A stretch of 64,000 nt of DNA, taken from NCBI GenBank assembly GCA_012656075.1, contig JAAKBF010000260.1, forward strand, positions 248,001 through 312,000, read 5' to 3'. The notes under the pieces were generated by a model. It had not been told where the DNA came from, did not search any database, and worked only from the letters and a program-made list of their open reading frames with translations. Below are positions 43,175 through 53,071 of this stretch, in pieces. The stretch comes from Phytophthora hibernalis (taxonomy: Eukaryota; Oomycota; Peronosporomycetes; Peronosporales; Peronosporaceae). Every line of letters starts with the position of its first letter. The first letter of the stretch is position 1. Position numbers and translations under genes: made by a program.

Positions 43175-44640
43175 ATGAGCTCCCCGCCGACAACGTGGAG
43201 GCCGTGCAGCGCATCACGCGGCGCATCGACGCCATCGGTGAGCGCGACTCGGGCGTGTTCATGGGTCTCTCGTGGTACTACATCAAGCTCATCCTGCTCA
43301 CGGGCTTCGGCTGGGCCATGGACTCGATGGAGACGTTCATCTTTACGTACTGCGCCGCGCTCATCCGCGCGGACATCCCACAGAGCTCGCGCCAAGCCTC
43401 GTTCCTAGGCGGCGCCGTGTTCGTGGGCTCGTTCATCGGGTCCTTCCCCTTCGGCACGCTGGCCGACAAGTACGGTCGTCGCCCCATGTTCATGGTGACG
43501 CTCGTGCTCTTCCTCGTGGGCCTGGCCTTCTGCGCGCTCAGCTGGGACGTGACGTCCATCACGTGCGCGCGCATCATCTCGGGTATCGGTCTGGGTGGAG
43601 AGCTGCCCGTGGCCTCGACGCTCGTGCAGGAGCTGTCCCCCGCCAAGACGCGCGGCAAGATCATCGTGCTGCTCGAGTCCTTCTGGGCCGTGGGCTGCAT
43701 GCTGGCCGTCGTCATGGCCTTCGGAGCCGCGCCCCGCATCGGCTGGCGCGAGACCTTCTTCATCTGCTGCGCCCCTGTATTGTACGCCATCGTCATCCGC
43801 ATGTACATCCCTGAGTCGCCCAAGTGGCTCGCGAGTGTCGGCCGCTATGATGAAGCTGTGGCCATCGTCGAGGACATTGAACGCGCACACGGCCTGGACC
43901 CGTACGACCCCAAGACGGAGATCGAGAGCGCTGAGCCTCTGCCGGCCGCACCTCCGCAACTGCCGGAGTCGCACCTCAAACGCATCGGAATGCTCTTCCA
44001 GCGCCAGTTCCGCGTGCGCACCACGGTGCTCTGGACGCTCTGGTTCGGCATCTCCATGTCGTACTACGCCATCTTCATCTACCTGCCCAACCTCATCGCG
44101 CTCAAGGGCTACAACATGAACGGCCAGTGGGAGACCATCCTCGTCATCACGGCCTTCCAGCTGCCCGGCTACTTTGCCGCGGCGGGGCTCGTGGAGGTCA
44201 TCGGTCGCAAGCAGACGCTCGTCATCTTCCTGGTCGGAGCCTTCGCGTCGGCCATCGCCATGGGCTACGTGGACGCCTCCAAGACGCCTATCATGGTCAC
44301 CGGCTCGTTCGTGTCCTTCTTCATGCTTGGTGCCTGGGGATGCGTCTACGCCTACACGCCGGAGAACTACCCGACGGCCATTCGTGGCATGGGCGCGGCT
44401 TACCCGTCGGGTTTCAGCCGCATCGGATCATTCAGCGGCCCGTACCTGTGTGCCTCCATGTTCGGCGACTGGGGTGTGTCGCTCGAGGGCATCATGTGGG
44501 TCTTTGGCGGACTGCTGATGGTGGTATCGGCCATTGTGCTCTTCTTCGGCTACGAACCCCGCGGCAAGAACGTCGAGTTGTATGAAGACGACCGCACGGA
44601 GAAATCACTCGCCTTTGAGGCCGTGCAAACGCCCAAGTAA
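43175..44640 (+). CDS. Major facilitator superfamily transporter (SV2/SVOP-like)
   Basis: The protein has twelve hydrophobic segments and MFS signatures: GTLADKYGRRPMFMVTLVL after TM2, GIGLGGELPVASTLVQE in TM4, PESPKWLASVGRYDEA after TM6 and YTPENYPTAIRGMGAAYPSG in TM10. This pattern is that of SV2-related and organic-ion/niacin-type transporters. The frame is continuous from 43195, but there it begins with GTG. I place the start at the ATG at 43175, which requires one missing base in the CCCCGCC run (43182-43188). It gives MSSP then DNVEAVQRITRRIDAI. An initiator-like TCATCTTATATTTT lies at 42925-42938. It probably acts at the plasma membrane; the substrate is unknown. The gene lies between inverted copies of gene X/X2. 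Confidence 0.85.
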
Positions 44641-44696
44641 GGGCGTCCCTTTAACCGCTCGGATGAGAGAGCGGTGTGTCCTGCATAGTGCATAGT

Positions 44697-44980
44697 TAAG
44701 TTTAAGGAGCAAAGTCAACATCTCGTTCCATCAACACCCGATCTTTTCCGTTTTGGTGTTCGAGCAAGCTGTCAAGCCAAAGATTGACATCAACATTTTG
44801 GTGTTCGAGCAAGCCGTCAACCCAAAGATTGGCTCATTAACTGATCCTTTCAAAACTTCTTCCTCGCACAACTTTCTCAGCTTGCTGGTACACCTCGCCT
44901 CGCAACAACCCGCCGGCACAAAATACGCATCACTACTTTTCCAGTTAACTACTAACGTTACACGTAGTACACGTCGATCC
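44697..44980 (-). repeat. Block X2, right copy
   Basis: This is the inverted counterpart of 42470-42714, directly downstream of gene X right copy. It contains an internal 45-bp tandem duplication (44751-44840). Confidence 0.7.
44751..44840. repeat. Tandem duplication, 2 x 45 bp
   Basis: The unit ttttggtgttcgagcaagc... is repeated after 45 bp with few changes. It corresponds to 15 codons (LVFEQAVxPKIxxNI on the plus strand), so frame is kept. It is absent from the left X2 copy. Confidence 0.75.
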
Positions 44981-44990
44981 CTGGTGCAGT

Positions 44991-45914
44991 TCAGCTAGAC
45001 TCGGGAAGGCACCACATCGGTTTTAGTCCCCGCTCCAACAGGAACTTCCTGCCACGGGGCCAGCGATCCTTCACTCGGCGAACCAAGTACTCCTCGTATA
45101 GGCGGCGGTCCCTCAGGAAGAGTCTGCGGAGCGCAAATGGTTCAACGCGATACCACCAGCCTTCATGCAGCACTTTGCCCAGCCAGCGACGATAACAATC
45201 CCCGAGCCGCTCCACCAGGTCGGCCGTCAGCTCCCGAAAAGCGCACAGAGCTCGATATTGACGGCTCTTTCGGCGGTGATACTCGGTTGAACCAGGGAGT
45301 AAGGGCTGCCAGAAGGCGCGTTCCCACACGGCTCGGCCATGCAGGCGCCAGAATTCGTCCCAGCGCAGGAAGAAGATGTCGAACGGGTCCTCTTCCCGCT
45401 TGAAATCGAAGGGCACTGCGAGGCAGCGAAACACAAACCGCCACGGCTTCTTGGCCTCGATCTCGACCATGTTTGAGCGGATAGTGCTATCCACCTCGTC
45501 CAGCGACAAAGAGCCACATTCCCACGACCACGGGCGAGAAACCCTCGCAGCAGTGCGTTTCCCAACCCTCTCGTCGTCCGATTCAGCCCCACTCTCGTCA
45601 CACTCAAGCTCTTCATCGTCACTGTCGATCTCCTCTTCGGAATCCGAGGAAGAGTCCGTGTCAGAGAAGAATGCGGTCGGGTACAAGTCCAGCTCAGCTC
45701 CCGACATCGTCAGTCCCGACCGCCGCCTCACGTTGTCCTGCTCGTTCGGCAGCTCTTCATACCCCGAGTCCATCGCCGCCACATCATCCAGCAGAGACGA
45801 TGGAGAAGCAGAAGCCACCGTTGGCTCGTCTTCGTCGTCGCATTCCATTGCAATCACCGCATCCAGCAGCGTAGCACTCGAGCCACAGTCGTCATCTGAG
45901 TCAATTGTACCCAA
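44991..45914 (-). CDS. Gene X right copy: unknown acidic protein
   Basis: This 307-codon frame ends at 44991. It lacks an ATG at its 5' end (position 45914 is TTG) and similarity to the left copy extends upstream to about 45968, so the true start or an upstream exon is unresolved. Residues 1-65 are Asp/Ser-rich; residues about 85-105 form an acidic tract (DTDSSSDSEEEIDSDDEELE). Residues about 140-300 are globular and basic/aromatic: KKPWRFVFRCLAVPFDFKRE, DEFWRLHGRAVWERAFWQPL, EGWWYRVEPFALRRLFLRDR. I recognise no domain. A repeated copy 3 kb away suggests a multi-copy family or transposon passenger. Confidence 0.6.
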   Translation of the reverse strand: MGTIDSDDDCGSSATLLDAVIAMECDDEDEPTVASASPSSLLDDVAAMDSGYEELPNEQDNVRRRSGLTMSGAELDLYPTAFFSDTDSSSDSEEEIDSDDEELECDESGAESDDERVGKRTAARVSRPWSWECGSLSLDEVDSTIRSNMVEIEAKKPWRFVFRCLAVPFDFKREEDPFDIFFLRWDEFWRLHGRAVWERAFWQPLLPGSTEYHRRKSRQYRALCAFRELTADLVERLGDCYRRWLGKVLHEGWWYRVEPFALRRLFLRDRRLYEEYLVRRVKDRWPRGRKFLLERGLKPMWCLPESS

Positions 45915-45968
45915 CTCGTCCAGAGCAGCGTCATTCCGATGCTCGGCAGTTGCCGCGTCGCCCGGGAG

Positions 45969-47247
45969 ACGTGATTCCCCGGACAGAAGTTGACGTCCGG
46001 GTGACAGGCTTGATCATAGAAGTCTCCGGTCGGGAGGGAGTCCTCCTCGCCCACAGGCGTCTCCATAGTCGCTGCCCGTCAGTCGCTTCTGGGGATTGAT
46101 GGAGAGATTCGAAATGGTCGGATTTTCGTTGTCCAGGAGGCGAACAGCGCGCCGTGAGCGAGTACGAAGCCATCACTCAGTCATCTCCAACAGTTATTTC
46201 TCGTGTGATGGCTCAGACTGCGCCTGAGCGCGTTCCTCACCGAAAACGACGCGAACAAAACGGCATTGTCACTCCTCTCAGTACAAGGGTCGTGAACAAG
46301 CTGTGCCATGCGCGCGCGCTGTCAGTGAATAATTGCGACGGAGGTAGATATGGAGGCCCTGGCAATGATCTCCTCTGGACTTTCCTGGTGTCGGTACGGT
46401 GACTGGCTCCTGATACGAGACATTGGGTGGTGAGCCCGTGGTCGTCAATCGGTCGCGCAGTAAGGGCTGAAAGCCCCGAAACTACAGCAGGAGTTTCCTT
46501 TTAGTCGCTGCGGGTCGCAGTTGAAGGTCACTTACGCGTCCAGAAATTAACAACGTTAATACGGACGACCCCCGTGTTATTAATACACCTCCGCCACCAT
46601 CGCGCCTCGCCTTCCAGTAAGTTAGCTTGGACACTTGAACACTTCTGCCAGCCGAGCGAAGAAGAAAAGAGCTCTGCTATTAATACGTATTCATAGCTGG
46701 GAAGCAATTCCACACTGCTGCCAGTCGTGCCTCGTCGTCAAGTCTCTCTGGTTTTCTGGCGAATGCTACGTTAGACTGTCGTCGACAGTTTGATGTGCTG
46801 CTGCGATCTCCAAATCGCTGAGATGAAGGTCCTTCATTGAAGGATCCCCGCGGCATTGGCCCATTGTGTGTTCATTCGTGTCCAGCCGCCTTGAGCGCTC
46901 TCCAAATTGCCAGGCGGAAGTCCCCAAATCATGTTCACGCTAGTGAGTCCGGCTAATTGCAGGCGAGGAGTGATCATGCTGGTCTGCTGGATCTTGCTCC
47001 GCTGTCCCAGATGAGGCCGCAGTGCCCGCGCTGGTGGATTCTCAGCCGAAGTGGCTGCCAACCTGCGTAGCATCATCATTTCAACCACACTACACCATAC
47101 ACCCTCTTAATTCATCCTACGTGCACCACATTCCGCCCCTCACGCAACCCACCCAACCGCATACTCCCAATCGAGCCAGAAATCCCCCTACGGTTTCGCC
47201 GTAAACCACTGCATTATAGCTTTAAGGCAGAGAAGAAGCGTCGGCTC
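45969..47247. other. Spacer upstream of the P4-ATPase
   Basis: This 1.3-kb interval has no supported gene. The pyrimidine-rich stretch at 47064-47220 is probably the promoter and 5' leader of the flippase and includes catcatttcaacca and ttcatcctacg, which resemble oomycete initiators. Confidence 0.45.
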
Positions 47248-50200
47248 ATGGACGCGGGCGCCTCCCAGCATCAGGACGCGTACCACCAGCTGCAGACGTC
47301 GCGCGCGCCTGCCAGCGGCTCCTTCCACACGGGCGACTCCAGCGCCAGCGCCACCACCTTAGACGCGCGCCATGGCGCTCCCCGCCGCCTCCAAGCGCGA
47401 CGAGTCGGCCGACTACCGCGTGATCGCTCTCCCAGCCTCGCGCAGACCCGCTGCAGCTGACGCGCCGCCCGAGTTCTGCTCCAACGTGGTCATCACGTCC
47501 AAGTACACGACGTGGAACTTCCTGCCGCTCTTCATGCTCGAGAGCTTCCGCAAACTCGCCAACGCCTACTTCTTACTAGTCTCCGTGCTGCAGTGCATCC
47601 CCAGTATCAGTAACACCAACGGCCTGCCCTCCAACCTGCCTGTGCTGGTCTTCATCCTGGCTGTGGACGGCGTGCTGGCCGTGATTGAGGACCGTCGTCG
47701 CCATCTGGCCGACAAGGAGGCCAACTCGGCCCAGTGTCACGTACTGAAGGACACGTTCACAGGCACCAGCGACGCGCTGCATCGCGCGGGCGGCGTGGAC
47801 GACCCGGACATCGCGCTCATGCACTGGGCCGCACTGACCGTCGGCTCCGTCGTCAAGCTGCACAACCGCGAGACGGCGCCCGCCGACCTGCTCATCCTGG
47901 CTGTGGCTGAGCCCAATCCGCGCGAACCCGCCGGCATCTGCTACGTCGAGACCAAGAGTCTGGACGGAGAGACGAACCTCAAGCTGCGCCACGCGTGCGA
48001 CGCCACGCTGCACGTGCAGACGGCGGCCCAAGTGGCGGCACTCGCGGGTCAACTGCGCTGCGAGAACCCCAACAAGGCTATTGGACGCTTCGACGGCACG
48101 CTGTCTGTCTCGGAAGGCGCCAAGGGATCGGACGCACACCCGCAGCCTATTGCCATCAAGAACGTGCTGCTGCGCGGCTGTCAGCTGCGCAACACGGACT
48201 GGATCTACGGCCTCGTGGTGAACACCGGCCCTGACACGAAGATCATGCAGAGCGCGGCGGCCACACGCCCCAAGTGGAGCTCCATCAACGAGACGGTCAA
48301 CAAGATGATCATCTACCTCTTCCTGCTGCTGTGCTTCCTGTGCATCATCGCCACGACCGTACAGGTCATCTGGCTCAACAGCAACATCGATGATAGCTGG
48401 TACCTCAGCTGGTCGCCCAGCATCTCGAGCCAGTGGTTCATCGGCTTCGGCTACTACTTCTTGCTCATGTACCAGATGATCCCCGTGTCGCTTTACGTCA
48501 CCATCTCGATGGTCATGTTTATCCAGGCCATCTTCATGACCTGGGATCTCGACATGTACTACGAGGAGGCGGACGTGCGCATGATTGTTCGCTCCATGGG
48601 ACTGAACGAGGAGCTGGGCCAGATCTCGTATGTGTTCAGCGACAAGACGGGCACGCTCACGTGTAACGTGATGGAGTTCCGCAAGTGCTCCATCAGCGGC
48701 GTGTCGTACGGTACAGGTATGACGGAGATTGACGTGCTGCCTTGCGTCGCAAGGGTGTCGCTGTACCAGCTGAGGTAGAGCCGGACGAGGCCTCGCGTCG
48801 CGCCAAGATTCCGTACGTCAATTTCGTGGATGCGCGGTTGTTCAGCGCGTTGGAGCGTCCTAGTAGCGATGATACGCCGAACCATGAGGCCGAGTTTTTC
48901 CTTCATTTGAGTTTGTGCCAGACAGTTATCCCGGAAGCCGTGGAAGGAAGTTCCGAGGTGCGGTTTTCGGCCTCGTCGCCTGATGAGCAGGCGCTGGTGT
49001 CAGGCGCAAAGTTCTTCGGCTTCAGCTTTGAATCCCGTGGTCTGGGTGTTGCTCGTGTACGTGTGAAGAGCCCGGAGTTGATCCGACGCTACGCAAATGG
49101 CGTCACCGGCTCAAATGTGCTGCTGGAATTCAAGATTCTGGACGTTCTGGAGTTTACGAGCGACCGCAAGCGTATGTCGGTCGTTGTGCAGTATCCCAAC
49201 GGAGAGTACTGGGTACTGACGAAGGGTGCCGACAATGTGATCTACCCCATGCTGGCCAAGGGCAAGAGTGACCCAGAGATGCTGAAGGAAACGATGCGTC
49301 ATCTGGAAACTTATGGTGACGATGGTTTGCGTACGCTTACGATCGCGCAGCGTCGCGTGGACGAAAAGGAGTACCTAAACTGGAGCGCACGCTTCAAGGA
49401 GGCAAATTCGTCTCTGGAAGAGATTGACAAGCGAAAGAACGGCCAGCCGAATGAGATCGACAAGCTTATGACAGAAATTGAGCGTGACTTGGAGCTGCTT
49501 GGTGCTACGGCTATTGAAGACAAGCTGCAGAACAATGTTCCCAGCTGCATTGCCAACCTCATGCGTGCCGGAATGCGAGTCTGGATGCTTACAGGTGACA
49601 AGCAGGAAACTGCGATTAACATTTCTTACGCGTGCCAGCTCATGGATAACGACATGCAGCAGTTTGTCTTCAACTGCGATTTGTACCCGACTAAGGACGC
49701 AATCTTCACCCACCTTTCGGAAGCGAACGCACAGGTCCAACGAGGTGGCGGTCGCCACGCTGTAGTGATTGACGGCGAATGCTTGGAGTTGACGCTGGCA
49801 GATGAGCGGTGTCAACACGAGTTTTTATCGCTAGCTATGGCTTGTGAAGCTGTGGTGTGCTGTCGTGTGTCGCCCAGTCAGAAGGCCGAGGTGGTGACGT
49901 TAGTGCGAACTACAAACAAGAAGGTGCGAACGTTGGCGATCGGCGACGGTGCCAACGATGTTGCCATGATCCAGCGCGCACACGTTGGTGTGGGTATCTC
50001 GGGCCAAGAAGGTATGCAGGCTGTGAACTCGAGTGACTACGCTATCGGCCAATTCTATTTCCTGGAGAAGCTGCTGCTTCACCACGGCCGTCTGAATTAC
50101 AAGCGTATGGCCATTCTGGCCGGATACATGTTCTACAAGAATATTGTGATGGTGCTGGCGCAGTATTTCTACATGTTCTGCACGGGGTCGTCTGGTCAGA

Positions 50201-51285
50201 AGTTCTACGGCGAGTTGGGTTTCCAGCTGTACAACATTTGCTACACGTCGCTGCCTATTATTGTGCTGGGCGTGTTCGACTACGATGTGCCATTTGAAGT
50301 GAGCAGGCTTTTCCCGGAGTTGTACCTGGTTGGCCCGCGGATGGAACTCTTCAACAACTACACTTTCTTCAAGTGGATCTGCAGTGCCGTCTACGAATCC
50401 GCTGTCATCTTTGTGTTCGTTGTGTATGCGTTCAACGAAAATTACTCCAATGCGGGTAGCGCACCTATGGTACAGTACGGATTGCTCGCATTTACAATGG
50501 TGGTTTTGGTGGCCAACATCAAGCTGTGTATGGTGCAAATGTCCTGGAGTACCTACGGTGCCCTGCTTTGGTTCGTAGGCGTCATCGCGTATCTGCCGCT
50601 CACACCTCTTATTTCCAGCTACTGGATTGGCATGTTCACGACTGAGTACGGCAGCTTCCAGAATACGTTGGGTCAAGAGACATACTGGATGGTGATTCCA
50701 GTCTGTTTGGTCGTTGCACTGCTACGTCATTTCACCTGGACAGCTATCTGCCGCCGGTTCTACCCGGAAGCGTGGCAGATTGTCCAAGAGCAATATGTGC
50801 TCGGCAAGGGCAAGCCCCTGAACCGTGGGATGTCTCGCATCGATATCGAAGCTGGTGGTATCCCAATAGTGAACGGCATGGCAGACGACGAAACCGCGTA
50901 CATCAACTCGTCGTCTCCTAGCCGGGGCTACAATGTGGTACGTTCTCGCTGTTCGATCTGCTTTTCCTACTTAACTTGTCTAACGTTCTCCTCTGTTGCC
51001 TTTCCAACTGCAGCAATCGCACGAGTATGCGGAGGCCCAGTATTCCGGCAAGACTCGGGGTCTGGCAGCGGATTCGCGTTCAGCTACGACCCGCAAACGT
51101 CTTTGGCGGAGTCATACATGTCAACGCACGATGTGCGCCAGTCAGCATCAGCCATGAACGAGGCAGAAAACCGTGGCAGGCGATCTCGGGAAGACTCGCG
51201 AGCATCAGACTACGACTCGTCGCGCTCAGCAAAAGTCGTGGACTCCACGAAGGGCTCCTCCTCGACCACGGGGCTGTTCGTCTAG
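47248..51285 (+). CDS. P4-type ATPase (phospholipid flippase)
   Basis: All P4-ATPase landmarks are in order: VVITSKYTTWNFLPLFMLES at the N-terminus, the actuator motif SLDGETNLKLR, PVSLYVTISMV in TM4, the phosphorylation site SDKTGTLTCNVM (Asp codon at 48641), SSPDEQALVSGAKFFGF, MLTGDKQETAINISYAC, and AIGDGANDVAMIQRAHVGVG, then six C-terminal helices. An intron lies at 50938-51013 (GTACGT...CTGCAG, 76 nt). Frame breaks occur near 47368, 48731 (GATTGACG where GATTGGACG is expected) and at the G4 run 51057-51060; each fits one missing base. The start at 47248 (MDAGASQHQDAYHQLQTS) needs the first correction; otherwise the ATG at 47372 would be used. The enzyme moves aminophospholipids to the cytosolic leaflet of the plasma or Golgi/endosomal membrane. 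Confidence 0.92.
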
Positions 51286-51595
51286 CTGATGCAGCTGGAA
51301 GGTTTAGTTACTCTATCATCACCGACGTGCGTACCCTACTACAAGAACTCAACGCGAAGATCAAGTCAAAGAAGAAGGCGATTGCGGCCGTGTGAGTTCA
51401 AATTTTAGCCTTTGTTTTTGTTTGTGTGTGTAAGCTGCGAGGTTGGGATCAGTCGATTTAGAGGAGCAGGCCACGGCGCTGTCGACGGCAGCGCATGTAC
51501 ATATCCACAGGAACTAGCAAGTCTAACGATCGATAACAATTGGTCTCAATTTCTCTGCGTCTATCAACATCTATTAAAGAAATTTTCTGTATGAA
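51286..51595. other. Spacer between convergent genes
   Basis: This is the shared 3' region of the flippase (plus) and the secreted protein gene (minus). No feature was seen. Confidence 0.45.
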
Positions 51596-52927
51596 CTACC
51601 AGATTGACACCAGCAGGACGAGTGCTAGCATGGCAGTAGAGATCACGGGTGCATGCGTAAATGAAATGGCAGCACTCGAGTCCGTCGTCACGTTCGGGGG
51701 TACCGTATTCAGCGAGTTGATAGCGGAAGTGCTGTCGCCGCCCTCTTCTGACCCCGCTTGGCTCGCATGTGCAGGTTCGTAATTCCAGTCCACGAGCGAA
51801 GCAGGACGCGAGAAGCTGCAGCCGTCGGCGTATCTGGTGGGCACGTGCAGACACGCGTTGGAGAAGGAGGTGCTTACAACATCCACGATGGAGCTGGGTA
51901 AGAAGTCCTGGATCACTGGAAACACGTCGGCACCGCTGACACACTTGTCAGTTCCAAACAGAGACTGCAGGTCGATGCCGTACGACTCGGAGCTGTTGTC
52001 GGCTAGCGGACGGCCGTCGATCCACGTAGCCAAGCGGTCAAGCGCTACCACGCAGCCACTGGCGGTGAACTGGTCGTTCGACACCGCTTCAACTGCATTG
52101 CCATCAGAGTCACTGTAGGCCTCTCCTTCAGCTTTGAGGCACGCCTGGTCGGTGGGAACTTGCAGGTCCTTCAGCAGTGACGCCGCACGGTCGGTAGATG
52201 TGGTATTAGCCACCTCGCCTGAGCTCTGTAGGAAGGTGTAGCCGCATCGCTGCGAGCTGGTACCGTTGAAAGCTGGCGTTTGCGTGGCGCAGAGCACGTC
52301 TCCGACAAGTTGCGCGATCTTGGTATATTGTCCTGTGAGAGTGTAGTCAAAGAGCGCGACGCTCTCGGTCTCCCAGGCGGCACAGCAGCCGTTCGCCGCC
52401 GTGGAGCGCAGCGTGGCGAGGGACGGCAGTAACTGAGACCGAAGGCACGGCACGAAGCCGTCCACGTAGAGAGAGCAGATCTGCTCGACTTCTTGTTCAT
52501 CCACGAGCCCCAGTCCGTCCAGGAACGCGTCAGTTGCAGCGCTGTCACCACTATCGCTGCTGCTCAAGGCGAGCGAGAAGTTGCCCACCGCGTACTGCAC
52601 CAGAGGCACGTCAAACAGGGCGAGAGCAGCGGCGCACGTATCCACCGCTGTACTGGAGACCATCGCCTGACCCAGTGCTGTGCCGTTCATGTTGGCCAGA
52701 CAGGAGCTGCCGGCGTCCGAGATGAGGAACTTGCTGGTGGCCGAGTCGCCCAGCAGCCCCACGAGCAGCTTGGCATAGTCGTCTCCAATGACGGCGCGCA
52801 GAGGCTCCAGCACAGGCGGGTCGCTGTCTGAGAGCGAGGCGGAGCACGCGGACACGATCTTCGTCTCGGCCACGACGTCGTGGGCCAGCAGCAGCGGCAG
52901 CGCCGTCCACAAGAACGAGGTGCGCAT
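51596..52927 (-). CDS. Secreted or surface-anchored cysteine-containing protein
   Basis: The ATG at 52927 gives MRTSFLWTALPLLLAHDVVA, a clear signal peptide with cleavage likely near residue 20. The mature part (about 420 residues) is acidic and Ser/Asp-rich, with about 18 cysteines spaced as in helical bundles (QICSLYVDGFVPCLRSQLL, NGCCAAWETESVALFDYTL, HVPTRYADGC) and several N-glycosylation sequons. It ends in a short hydrophobic segment (ISTAMLALVLLVSIW) after a Ser/Thr-rich stretch, which suggests a GPI anchor. No catalytic domain is recognised. It could be a cell-wall or surface protein. The frame is intact at 443 residues. Confidence 0.8.
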   Translation of the reverse strand: MRTSFLWTALPLLLAHDVVAETKIVSACSASLSDSDPPVLEPLRAVIGDDYAKLLVGLLGDSATSKFLISDAGSSCLANMNGTALGQAMVSSTAVDTCAAALALFDVPLVQYAVGNFSLALSSSDSGDSAATDAFLDGLGLVDEQEVEQICSLYVDGFVPCLRSQLLPSLATLRSTAANGCCAAWETESVALFDYTLTGQYTKIAQLVGDVLCATQTPAFNGTSSQRCGYTFLQSSGEVANTTSTDRAASLLKDLQVPTDQACLKAEGEAYSDSDGNAVEAVSNDQFTASGCVVALDRLATWIDGRPLADNSSESYGIDLQSLFGTDKCVSGADVFPVIQDFLPSSIVDVVSTSFSNACLHVPTRYADGCSFSRPASLVDWNYEPAHASQAGSEEGGDSTSAINSLNTVPPNVTTDSSAAISFTHAPVISTAMLALVLLVSIW

Positions 52928-53071
52928 GAGGTCACTTGACTGCTGAACTCTTGAGATAGTCAGCACAGTCTACGATCGCTAGGGTTTTCGGTACCAAAAA
53001 CGCCCACTTCAGACTTGAACATGGACAACATGTCCATTTGAGACTTCAATAACCAAAATTGTTACTTGTAG

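Noticed and set aside
43195..44640. GTG at 43195 as the start of the MFS transporter
   Set aside because: Nuclear genes of this kind start with ATG; a good ATG lies at 43175 if one base is restored in a C-rich run.
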